NCBI GenBank assembly: GCA_022559845.1
Contig: CM040118.1
Span: 263,895,519-263,959,518, forward strand
Direction of reading: 5' to 3'
Source of the DNA: Amorphophallus konjac
Taxonomy: Eukaryota; Streptophyta; Magnoliopsida; Alismatales; Araceae
DNA: 64,000 nt
The notes below the pieces were generated by a model. It was given only the letters and a program-made list of their open reading frames with translations, was not told the origin of the DNA and did no database searches. Shown here in pieces: positions 54,486-64,000 of this stretch. The first letter of the stretch is position 1, and every line of letters starts with the position of its first letter. A program made the position numbers and the translations under genes.

Positions 54486-55857
54486 TGTAGAGGTAGGAAA
54501 ATGGTTCTTAGGCCACGTATCACCTTCTCTATTTATTTGTCGGGGAAATAGTCTTGCACCCGTGGAGGCCTGCAAACACTAGAAGCCAGAAAGGCGTCAG
54601 AAGGAGTCCCGGGCGTTACCCCAGGGGACAACCCTCCTATACTTAAGTCAGCAACGGTATTAATAAGGAATAAAGAAGAGCGAGGGAGAGAGAGAAGAAA
54701 ATTGCAGTTGAGAGCTGAAGGGCAGTGTAGATCCTCAGAACGAGTGCTTGCCGCTCCCAATGTTCACTCAGTGAGTGCTCGCCGGGTGGTAAGGTCGCCG
54801 GAGGAGAATCTTCCCTTCAGCGTAGATCATCAGTGCTTCCCTCTCGTAGCACTGTATGGCAAGTAGCTCTATTCTCTTGTGTAGTAGATTTTGGCAGAAT
54901 AAGCCATCGTGTCTCTCTTCTCAGTCGCTCCCCTTCTTATAGGGGTTGTCTTGGAGCGAAGAGCCTTATAGGGTGTTTGGGAACATTTTTTTTATAGAAA
55001 CTATTTCTATCTAGAAAATTATGTTGGGCCAATTCTTAACTTAAAATTTAAAACTGAAAAAAAATGATATCAAATGTTTGGTAAAAATATCTTAATTTTT
55101 AAAAATTTGATAAACCCGTTTGGGACCGGGGACGGGGAAGGGGGAGGGGGCTGCATATGGGCCACTAGGGAGGGGAGGGGAGGGCGAGACCGAGGACGGG
55201 GAAGGGGGGCCGCAGGGGCCACCGGGGAGGGGAGGGGGAGGGGGGTCGCCGGGGACGGGGAAGGGGGGCCTCGGGGGAGGGGGAGGGGGAGTCTCGAGAC
55301 GTGGTTGGTGTTTTTTTAAAAAAAATTACTCTAGACTTGTGTTTTTTTTAAGAAGATTTACACATGTTGAGATTCTCTCCCTAAAATTTAGGAGAGGAAC
55401 ACCAAACAAGGTTAAAAGATCTCTTACTCTCTTTTTTAAATTTGAGAGAAAAAAGAGATAAAAAAGAGCAACCAAACACCCCATTATCCCTTGATAGGGA
55501 AGGCGTAGGAAGTGGAGTAACTCTCTTCCGCTATAGCGGTGGGATTTTCCCATTGGAGGGCGAATACCTCAGCGTCAGCTGGTCCCTGGGCGAGTCTCAT
55601 GGCGCTCATGGGGCGTGCTCGCCCGTTATGGGATCTGGGCCAACGTGGTTGGGGGTAACGGTCGGTCGTCGGAGGGTCCTCCGATGACTAATGCGCTTTC
55701 CCGTGCCGTAGAATCCGATGGCGAGGCTGGGTTGGGTCGCGCCGTAGCGGGCCATTCACTTCGAGTGCATCTTGGGCGCGCTTAAGGAGATGGTTCCGAT
55801 TTGGGCCTGCCGCTATTGGGCTGTCTATGTGCCAAATCGGATCTACCCTTCTCACCA
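54486..55857 (-). mobile_element. LTR of the minus Tat element, with a MITE inside
   Basis: The minus-strand LTR ends ...CTACCTCTACA at 54486. Its start is placed tentatively near 55857 (TGGTGAGAAGG). Subtracting the 515-bp MITE leaves about 860 bp. The true start could lie a few bases away, as the partner LTR is absent. Confidence 0.55.
54969..55483. mobile_element. Tourist-like (PIF/Harbinger) MITE
   Basis: Terminal inverted repeats TAGGGTGTTTGG (54969) and ACCAAACACCCCA (ending at 55483) are flanked by TTA at 54966-54968 and 55484-55486. Length is 515 bp, with no transposase. The centre (about 55118-55300) is extremely G-rich (GGGGAAGGGGG words). A second, inner complementarity (TTTAAATTT-like ends) is weak. 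Confidence 0.75.
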
Positions 55858-55865
55858 CCTATTTT
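55484..55865. other. Remainder of the minus Tat LTR
   Basis: GC-rich sequence without a gene. It includes the short inverted repeat ATCCCTTGATAGGGA (about 55487-55501) and CGCTATAGCGG (55530). Confidence 0.35.
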
Positions 55866-55869
55866 GCAT

Positions 55870-56494
55870 GGCTGTCAGGCCGACCTGCAAGCAATTTATG
55901 TAGAAAATTTTGGAACCCGAGAAAATTTGGGTCCAGATACATCATTCAAACCCTTCAGCAAATTTTTTGGGATCCAAACCTGTCTAACAATTTTCTTCTG
56001 ACTATTGTTGAATTTCTTGTTTTCAGCATTGATAGATTTGGAGTTTGCAAGATTTGGGTTCGATTTTACTTGAGCTTTGTTAGACACACATTTATTCCAC
56101 CTACTTCCAAAGTGATTTGTGGGGTACCTCATGAAACTCTTCTAACTTTGGAAGGTGTGCTTATTGAAATATCTTTGAGAATAATCAAGATGTGACCAGT
56201 ATGTCTTGTCATTATTCACATTTCTATATTTCTTAGAGCTTCTATTCTGGTTAGGGTGCATCGACCTATGGTGTTGGCTGCGTCGATGCATCTTAGCTTG
56301 AAGGCTAATTTTAGCTCTGTCAGGGACATGGTGACTCGACTCACCGCTTGGGATGGGTCGATGCAGGGTTGTTTTAACAGTTTGATTACCCTGAATTTTG
56401 GTTGGTTGTCTAGTGGGATTTGTTGAACTGACTTTTATGAATTTCATCATCTTTGGTCGTTGGACATGTTTGTTGTTGTTTGAACTGGATGGGG
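55870..56494 (-). pseudogene. gag: Sirevirus gag C-terminal fragment
   Basis: On the minus strand this encodes the Asn/Lys-rich tail with QVWIPKNLLKGLN and GPKFSRVPKFST, then a stop and TTGCAGG...CAGCCA. This matches the gag/pol junction of copy A (ATGCAGG...CAGCCA at about 31188). It is cut by the CRM-like LTR at 56495 and by the Tat LTR near 55865. An in-frame stop lies near 56140. Confidence 0.7.
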
Positions 56495-57537
56495 TGTAAT
56501 ACCCGACGAATTCATAGTTTAATTTTTTATTAGATTAATAAAAAAATTATTATGTCTAAATGTTTAAATTATTAGTCTTTTATATAAATTTTAGTCATGG
56601 TAAAAAAAGAGACAAAAAAAATAAACAAAAAAAAATAAGAAGGGGGGCAAATCATTAAAAAAAGGAAGGGTTCATTTGTCAAAAAAAGGGCGTTACGGCG
56701 GCCCCACGCGCCGCCCCCGCGTGCCCACTCGAGCGAGCGCGTGGGCGGGCGCATGCGAGCGGCCCCCCTGCTTGCCGCGATTGCGGCATTTTTTAAAAAA
56801 ATATTAACTTATTAAACTCTCCACTTAGTTTAAACCATTTCCTTTCTTTTAGTCAAATCCCCATGTGCCATAGATATTTAAAAAAAAAAGAAAATATGGG
56901 CTAGTCAAAGGAAATGGGCTGATGGTGGGGACACCGAGTCCACTACTGGGCCCACTACTCGGAGCCGACGTCGCACCGCACCAACTGCACCGAGCTTATG
57001 GCTCGGAGACTCGATTGAAGACCCGACATACTGAGTAGTTCTACTTGTGTGTATTTATATCTTTGAGTATTGAGTATTTGTGTATGTATGTATACATGTA
57101 CTCCTACATGTATTTTTTTCTTTCGTCTTATTAGGCTAGTCTAAGTCAAATAAGCATGTGTGTATTTTATATTTAATTTGATTAAAACCCACAAAGTCTT
57201 TAGTGGGTTGGTGGCCTTTGTTTTATTAGGCTAGGATAGATATGCAAATAACAAAAATGGGGAAGGTATGGATGTAATAGGCCTTTCCTATAAATAGGAG
57301 GCCAATGGATGTGTTACGTATGTTGTATGAATGAATGAAAGCTTTTGTGTTAAAGGAGCCTTGCCCCTTTGTTCACCCCTCTCCTTCCCTCTCTTCTCAT
57401 TTTTGTGAGATCTGAGTGTCGCCCGGTGTGAGACCGTCCGGCATGAGGCCGAGCTGTGTGAGATAGCAGTTATCCGTTCCCGTCCCGTCCGCGTCCCGGA
57501 GTGCCGACGATCCGTCTTCCACGTCACCGCCGCGTCA
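56495..57537 (+). mobile_element. 5' LTR of the CRM-like chromovirus
   Basis: It runs from TGTAATACCCGACG to CGCCGCGTCA, 1043 bp, with a TATA box at 57288-57297 (CTATAAATAG) and a PBS just after. The partner LTR lies outside the window. Confidence 0.85.
57288..57297 (+). promoter_or_regulatory. TATA box of the CRM-like LTR
   Basis: CTATAAATAG about 250 bp before the LTR end; a good core promoter candidate. Confidence 0.65.
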
Positions 57538-57540
57538 AAT

Positions 57541-57554
57541 TGGTATCAGAGCCC
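57541..57554 (+). promoter_or_regulatory. Primer-binding site of the CRM-like element
   Basis: TGGTATCAGAGCCC lies three bases after the LTR and is complementary to initiator Met-tRNA. Confidence 0.9.
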
Positions 57555-59341
57555 AACACGGCGCCTCCGTCCACCTGACGTCCCCGACGTCATCTCTCTT
57601 TCTCTCTCTAAGTTGTTAGAAGTGAAAAAAAAAAGAAACAAAGAAAAAGAAGAGAAGAATAGTTGAGTTCTCTGTTGGTTGAGAGAAAAAAAAATATTAT
57701 AGAAAAAAAAATTTTCTTACCTCCAACGTTCTTTCTCTCCCTCTCTATTTCTCTGTTTCTTTCTCTTTCCCTCTCTCTGTTCTCTCTCTCGTTTGGCGCA
57801 AAATAGAAATTGAAAAAAAAATCACGTTCGTGGGGGCCGGCCTCGTCGCCCGTGCCCCCATTCAAACCACCAAAGGCCGCAACGGCCTTCCCCCTCGCCC
57901 CCTAGCAGCCACCGCCCGCGGCCCGGCCCGCCTGCGCCCACAGGCGCCACGCGCCCACCGCCGCGCGCAGCACCTACAGCGACCGCCCGAGGCCCGGCCC
58001 CGCCCGCACCGCCTGCGCGCCCGGCCCCGCGACCGGCCCCGTGCCCGCCTGCGCGCCCGCCTGCACCCGACCGCGCCCGAGCACACGCCCGCCGGCGCCC
58101 GAGCACGCCCCAACCACACCCGAGCGCGCCCCGGCCTGCGCGCCTTGCGGCCATCCGGCACGCGCCCCTGCGCTCCCGGCCCCGGCCGCACCGCGCCCAC
58201 CCGGCACGAGGCCAGCGCCCCACGTCCCTGCGCGCCCCTGCGCGCCCGTGGCCAGTGCCCCGCCCCGCGCCCGCCCCGCGCCCGCCCCGCGCCAGCCAGG
58301 CCACGCCCACATCCGGCCTCAGCTCGCTGCCCGCCCGCGCCCCTGCGCCTGAGCGCCCCTGCGCCCGCGCCCCGCGCACCGCCTGGCCGGCTCCAGGCTT
58401 GGGTCCAACCGTGCCCTGCCACCGTCTGCAAGCGCCCCGCATGCCTGGGTGAAGTCAAAGTCAAAAAAAAAAGAGAAGAAAACAAAGAGTAGGTAGAGTG
58501 ATTGAAGGTTTGAAAAAAAAAAGTGTGAACAAAAGTCAAAAAAAAAGGGGTGATTGAAAAAAAAAGTATTAAATATATATAAGATATATCTATTTGATAT
58601 ATATATAATCTTATATATATATATTTATATATACATAATTTCATATATTATATATCTATTTAACTTATCATTTCTTTGGCACCCGAGTCCACAATCACGG
58701 CCCGATCAACGGTTGAGTCGTCTGATCGCTGACACACAGTCCGTAACTCACGGAGAGGGTGCCCCTAAGTCTCCTTGCACGGAGAAAGTCTGGAGTGATT
58801 TGTTCCCCTGCGTGGGAAATTTTAAAGTGGTCTTGTAATAATTCAATCCTCCCTGCATGGAGTGACTTTTTGTAACCGCTCAAGCTTCGTCGACGCCGTG
58901 CGGGCCCGCACGTCCCCGCTCGCCTTCGTCTCCGGTCGGAGCTAGACTTTTCAGTCAGCTAGGTGCGTGTTCCAAACTTGCTCATTTAGTATCTTTTCCA
59001 TTGCCGCGCGATGAAGTAAGAGAGAGCCCGATCCATGCAGCCAGTCTTCAGAGTGCATCGCTGTGGACGGTGAGAGAGTGCTTGCTTGCACCTATCCTTT
59101 AGGTCTTAGACTGTCACATTAGGGCACCATGATTGTCAGGAGGTAGTTCCACAACTGCTTCGCCTACGGGCGAGCAACTTTCCCTGACCGGTCCCTTCAA
59201 ATTGACCCTTTGCAAATCAGCCGGGTCCACTGCTTGCTAAATTCTTCGGTCCCAGGACTGCATCATTTAGGTCCGAAGTCGTGCATGCCACGTTGGTCTA
59301 GGAATTCATCTGGCCGTCTAGAGCGCCCCTCAACGCTACCC
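57555..59341 (+). other. Long leader of the CRM-like element
   Basis: About 1.8 kb without a credible gene. It contains a CT-rich stretch (57720-57790), a 620-bp extremely GC-rich block (57830-58450, CGCCCGCGCC-like words), A-rich runs, and an AT-rich tract of TATATA words (58570-58660). Open frames on both strands of the GC block are compositional. Confidence 0.6.
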
Positions 59342-61484
59342 ATGGATCAAGAGAGCGTGACTGCTATGTTAGTCTAGCTCGAGCATAATCTCATGGCCCA
59401 CTTTGAAGAATCCCTAGGCCAACTACGGACGGAACTCGATAAGAGGATCCGAGCCTTAGAGGATCGATTAAAAGGGGAAGAAGGAAGAGTGAATGGCCAC
59501 GGCAATCCCGTAGCCAATCCTAGGGAGGAAAGAGAGCAAGTCCGCCCGAATCAGGCTCCCCAAGGTAGAGAGCAAGAGGCCCGTGTACCTCGAGAGAGAG
59601 ACCACGACGATGAAGATATCATCCTACGGAACGTCAAGATTGACGCTCCAAGTTTTGATGGGTCCCTCAACCCCGCTACATACCTTGAGTGAGAGACTGG
59701 GATGGACCAATATTTTGATTGGCATCACCGCATGACACCTGCCACCAGGGTGAGGTTTGCCAAATGGAAACTTCTGGGTCAAGCCAAGACCTACTGGTGT
59801 AATGTTGAGAATCTCCTAGCACGGAGACGAGAGGAGCCTATTAGCACGTGGGAAGAAATGAAGGAGAAATTGAGGGAGAAGTATCTGCCACCTTCTTACC
59901 ATCAGCGTCTTTTAGACCAATGGCAGAAACTCACCCAAGATGGAAAGTCTGTGGACGAGTACATCACCAAATTTGATGACTTCTTCCTTCGGAGTCGAGT
60001 CATGGAGGATGCTTCCGTCACCCTCTCTCGATTTAGGGCTGGCCTACACGAGAGTATTCAGCGGGAATTATTCTTACGGGAAGTTAACACCCTCGAGCAC
60101 GCCTACCAGGTTGCACGAGATGTTGAGAGGTTTCAAAGGGTGGCCCCACCTCGGGTTCCCATCTACCGCCAACCTGAAACCCGAAATCCCATAGTCCGCT
60201 ATACTGAGAGAGCTGGTCCCTCCACCTCCTATGTCCCTACTGCTACCCCACTTAGGGCCGTTGCCCCTACAGCTCCTTTCCCACGAAACCCCTTACCTGC
60301 ACCCGTAGCTGTGCCTAGGCTGGAGTATGCTCCATCAGTTGAAAGGAGAGATGACAAAGGAAAGGGAGTCGTCCCTAGCACCTCCCAACCAGCCCCTATC
60401 TCGGGAGTCCGATGCTTCAGGTGTCATAACCTAGGGCATATTGCCACCAATTGCCCCACCCGAGCCTTGGTCATCACCGACCCCCAGCCTATGGAGTTTC
60501 CACCTCAGGAAGGAGAAACCCTTGAGAGATATGAGGCCGATCCTGACCTCATCACCCAGTTTGAGGAGTTAGATGGAGGATATGATGGCACGCATGTCGA
60601 GTACATGCAAGTGGGAGATATTGTCGAGAGTTCTAACCATCAAAGATTGGGTGTGATCCGCTGCATCCTGGCACACCCACAGGAGGACGACTGGCATCGA
60701 ACCTCCATCTTCCAAACCTACATCATGGTCAAAACTCAACCCTGCAAGGTGATCTTTGACAACGGGAGCTGTATTAATGCAGTCTCTTCAGACTTTGTAT
60801 CCCGTCTAGGTCTACCTACCCATCCTCATCCGAGGCCATACAACGTGGCTTGGGTTGACGACACTTCTATTCCAGTCACCACTACGTGTATCATTCTCAT
60901 CCAATTCCAGTCCTACCAAGGACAGATCCTATGTGACGTAGTGCCCATGAAGGTCAGTAGCATCATCCTAGGACGATCGTGGATCTACGATGTAGACCTT
61001 ACTACATTCGGTCAGTCCAATGAGTGTTCCTTCTCCCACAATGGGAAGAGGATTCAGTTGCTCCCAACACCCCAAAAGGTGGTCACGGGAAAGAGTCCTA
61101 CCTCCACACCCGCTGCACCCCCCAAAATTCGGGAGAACGCCCCAACCCCCACCAAAGGGAAGCTTCCCATTCGCTCCTCTCCTACACCTGTCATATCCAT
61201 CCCTAAGGCCCCTAAGGTTGACCATGACCCGATTAGGCGCCTTAACTTCATAGGTGTTCGTGAGATGAATAGAGAGGTTGCCGAGGGTGCCCCTGTTTGG
61301 GCTGTTGTCATCACCATTACCTCTGAGGAGTCCCAGGTCTCCGTCCCACCCGAAGTCTAGGCAATCCTGCGGGACTTCCAAGACATCTTCCCGGAAGACC
61401 TGCCTTCAACACTCCCTCCCATGCGTGATGTTCAACACGCCATTGATCTTGTCCCTGGGCCACCCTACCCAACCTTCCCCACTA
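59342..61484 (+). pseudogene. gag: gag and protease of the CRM-like chromovirus
   Basis: The likely start is ATG 59342 (MDQESVTAML), with a TAG 11 codons later. Gag core: LRNVKIDAPSFDGSLNPATY, MDQYFDWHH, RVRFAKWKLLGQAKTYW, WEEMKEKLREKYLPPSY and VDEYITKFDDF. Zinc knuckle CFRCHNLGHIATNC (about 60414-60455). Protease region: VIFDNGSCINAVSSDFVSRL (about 60750), with Asn in the catalytic D-S/T-G triad position. Stops at 59690-59692 (TGA where Trp is usual) and 61358-61360 (TAG), and a one-base deletion near 61459, separate it from pol. Chromovirus membership is clear; CRM-like is my best sub-lineage guess. Confidence 0.88.
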
Positions 61485-64000
61485 CAGGTTGAACCCCAAG
61501 GAGCATGCTGAGCTCCAAAGGATTGTCGAGGACCTTATCCACAAAGGTTTCCTCAGGGTGAGCAAGAGCCCATATGCTGTTCCTGCCTTGCTCACGCCCA
61601 AGAAAGATGGCACCTGGCGGATGTGTATTGATTACCGCGCCATCAACAAAATCACTGTCAAGTATAGATTTCCCATTCCCCGTCTTGACGACATGCTTGA
61701 CATGATGAGTGGAGCCACCATCTTTTTCAAGATTGACTTGAAAAGTGGTTACCACCAGGTCCGGATTCGACCAGGGGATGAGTGGAAGATGGCCTTCAAA
61801 ACAAAAGAAGGTCTATGTGAGTGGCTTGTCATGCCGTTTGGGCTATCCAACGCCCCTAGCACTTTCATGAGGCTTATGACTGAAACCCTCCGCCCCCTCA
61901 TTGGTCGCTTTGTTGTCGTCTACTTTGACGACATCCTCATTTATAGCCACAACCCTCATGACCACATTCACCATTTGAGGGAGGTCTGCGAGACCCTGAG
62001 GAAAGAAACCATGTTTGCCAACCTGACTAAGTGTGAATTCATGACAGACCGGGTCACTTTTCTCGGATTTGTGGTTTCAAGTCATGGAGTGTCTGTGGAC
62101 CAATCCAAGGTCCGAGCCATAGTAGGCTGGCCAGAGCCCCAGAATGTCCATGACGTTCGAAGTTTCCACGGGCTAGCCACCTTCTACAGACGCTTCATCC
62201 AGGGATTTAGCACCATTATGGCACCCATTACGGATTGCATCTGTAAGGGAAATTTTGAGTGGACCAAAGCCGCCTCCCAGGCTTTTCTTGCCATAAAGGA
62301 GCTTATGACCAAAGCCCCTGTCCTCCGCCTACCAGACTTTTCCAAAGTCTTTGAGGTTTCATGTGATGCATCTGGCGTAGGAATAGATGGAGTGCTTAGC
62401 CAGGAGAGCCACCCTGTGGCTTATTTCAGTGAGAAGCTTTCTGATGCAAAGCTTCGATACTCCACACATGATAAGGAGTTTTATGCCATGGTCTAAGCCC
62501 TTAAACACTGGAGACACTATCTCTTACCACAAGAGTTTGTCTTATACTTAGACCACGATACTTTGAAATTCCTTAGCTCTCATAAGGGTTTAAACCCTAG
62601 GCATGGTCGGTGGGTAGAGTTCCTCCAGTCCTTCACCTTTGTCCTAAAACATAAGGCTGGAAAGGACAATAAGGTGACCGACGCCTTAAGTCGAAGGGTC
62701 TCCCTTCTTTTCACTGTTCGGGTAGAGGTCACGGGATTTGATCGCATGAAGGAACTCTATGGAGAGTGTCCTGATTTTGGCCCTGCCTATTCTGCTCTGT
62801 CTGCTGGATCCTCGACAACATTTGCTGACTATCTACTTCAGGATGGTTTTCTATTTCGAGGGCAGCAACTCTGTGTCTCGAGGACTTCTGTTCGGGATTT
62901 TCTAGTCTGAGAAATGCATGCTGGAGGTCTTGCTGGTCATTTTGGCTGCAACAAGACCATCCATTCTGTGGAGGAGCACTTCTATTGGCCTGTCCTGAAG
63001 AGAGATGTGGCCAAGATTATAGCCCAGTGTAAGACATGCACGATGGCCAAACAGGTCAAACAGAACATTGGTCTCTACACTCCTCTCCCCGTTCCTGATC
63101 GACCATGGGTCGATGTGAGAATGGATTTTATCCTTGGATTACCACGCACTGCTCACAAGCATGATTCCATCTTTGTTGTCGTTGATAGGTTCTCTAAGAT
63201 GGCCCACTTCATTGCATGTTCCAAAACATCTGATGCATCTAGAGTAGCCCATTTATTCTTTGATGAAGTCGTGCGTCTGCATGGTCTTCCCCAAACCATC
63301 GTGTCTGACCGGGATGTCCGGTTCACTAGCTATTTTTGGAAGACATTTTGGCACCTAGTTGGCACCAAACTGAAGTTTTCCACTGCCTATCACCCCCAAA
63401 CTGATGGGCAAACTGAGGTCGTCAATAGGAGTTTAGGAAATCTGTTGAGGTGTCTTGTAGGGGAACATTCCGGCACTTGGGACCTTCTTTTGCCCAGAGC
63501 CGAATTTGCATACAACAGCTCTATCAATAGGTCCATAGGCATGAGTCCATTTGAGGTCGTGCATGGCTACAAACCTAGGAAACCTGTGGATCTCATTCCC
63601 CTTCCCCTCGAGTCTAGAACGTCCAAATCAGCTGAGGAATTTGCACAGCATGTCAAAAGTCTGCATGAGTCAATTAGCAAGCAAATCAACCTCAGTAATG
63701 AGACTTATAAAAAATTGGCTGATTCGCATAGGCGTCACCATGACTTTCAAGAAGGTGACTTGGTTATGGTACGGGTCCGACCCGAACGACTCCCCTCAGG
63801 AGCCGTTAAAAAGTTGCAGGCCCATAGTGATGGACCCTTCCCAATTCTGCGGAAGATTGGCTCCAATGCTTATGTTGTGGACTTACCTCCCGAATATGGG
63901 ATTAGCGTGACTTTTAATGTGGCAGATCTAGTGGCCTACAAGGAACCCACAGCGATTCCTAGTGACCCTTTCGAGCCTTCTCCTCCCCTTGAGAGTGAGC
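61485..64000 (+). pseudogene. pol: pol of the CRM-like chromovirus, cut by the window end
   Basis: [41 protein letters not shown] and the YFDDILIYS active site (about 61922). RNase [14 protein letters not shown] and YLDHDTLKFL (62360-62565). Integrase: zinc region HAGGLAGHF...CKTC (62917-63040), catalytic MDFILGLP, SDRDVRFTS and TDGQTEVVN (63122-63425). C-terminal beta domain: DGPFPILRKIGSNAYVVDLP (about 63828), then FNVADLVAY. Stops at 62494-62496 (TAA) and 62908-62910 (TGA). The integrase frame stays open to base 64000. Any chromodomain or CR motif and the 3' LTR lie beyond the window. Confidence 0.92.

Noticed and set aside
55074..55461. Gly-rich open frames inside the MITE
   Set aside because: They are the product of the G-rich core; no homology features and no start context.
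57822..58644. Long open frames on both strands in the GC-rich leader block
   Set aside because: They are rich in Arg, Ala, Pro and Gly, open in several frames on both strands at once, and lack domains or conserved ends. This is expected from the base composition.

Overview
This window is repeat-dense plant (seed plant, most likely angiosperm) nuclear DNA. It contains nested and rearranged LTR retrotransposons from at least four lineages: Ty1/copia Sirevirus (SIRE/Maximus type), Ty3/gypsy Tat/Ogre type, Ty3/gypsy Tekay/Del chromovirus, and a CRM-like chromovirus. It also holds one Tourist-like MITE and two spliced, decayed 'plant mobile domain'-type genes. I see no convincing intact host gene, no tRNA or rRNA gene and no CRISPR array. 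The only possible host-gene piece is a 31-codon fragment running off the left edge on the minus strand. Lineage calls rest on motif recognition and were not tested by database search.

Layout. 1-1625: low-information sequence resembling the 3' end of a Tat element. 2260-6759 (minus): two degenerate, intron-containing PMD/DUF7745-like genes, probably antisense cargo of a Tat element. 6991-23634: a 16.6-kb composite of pieces of at least three Sirevirus-type elements in alternating orientation, bounded by a near-perfect 5-bp target duplication. Two of the pieces are gag-only units that meet head to head, and the composite includes a 1.48-kb palindrome. 23640-26092 and 38803-40265: Tat 3' region, LTR and gag, interrupted twice. 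26093-38797: a nearly complete Sirevirus (copy A) inserted in the Tat LTR. 40266-51174: a nearly complete Tekay element inserted in the Tat gag, with identical-length 3154-bp LTRs and a perfect TTAAT duplication. 51180-52490: the rest of the Tat gag. 52495-55857 (minus): gag-protease and LTR of a second Tat-type element, carrying a 515-bp MITE. 55870-56494 (minus): a Sirevirus gag fragment. 56495-64000: LTR, leader, gag, pol and integrase of a CRM-like chromovirus cut by the window edge.

How it fits together. The autonomous copies (A, Tekay, CRM-like) keep recognisable gag, protease, RT, RNase H and integrase blocks but are inactivated, mainly by nonsense codons that look like C-to-T or G-to-A changes; frameshifts are rare. 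The gag-only Sireviruses have lost all of pol, yet keep a long coiled-coil gag with five or six zinc knuckles, the LTRs and the polypurine tracts. They would depend on the polymerase of an element like copy A.

Most unusual signals: (1) the composite, whose orientation switches fall partly on GCGTCRACGC palindromes and suggest template switching during reverse transcription; (2) a covarying hairpin immediately after gag in both gag-only units; (3) lineage-specific arrays of short inverted repeats in the LTRs of three unrelated retrotransposon lineages, plus a dense ~15-nt AGTCTRTACATTGG array in every Sirevirus LTR seen here.
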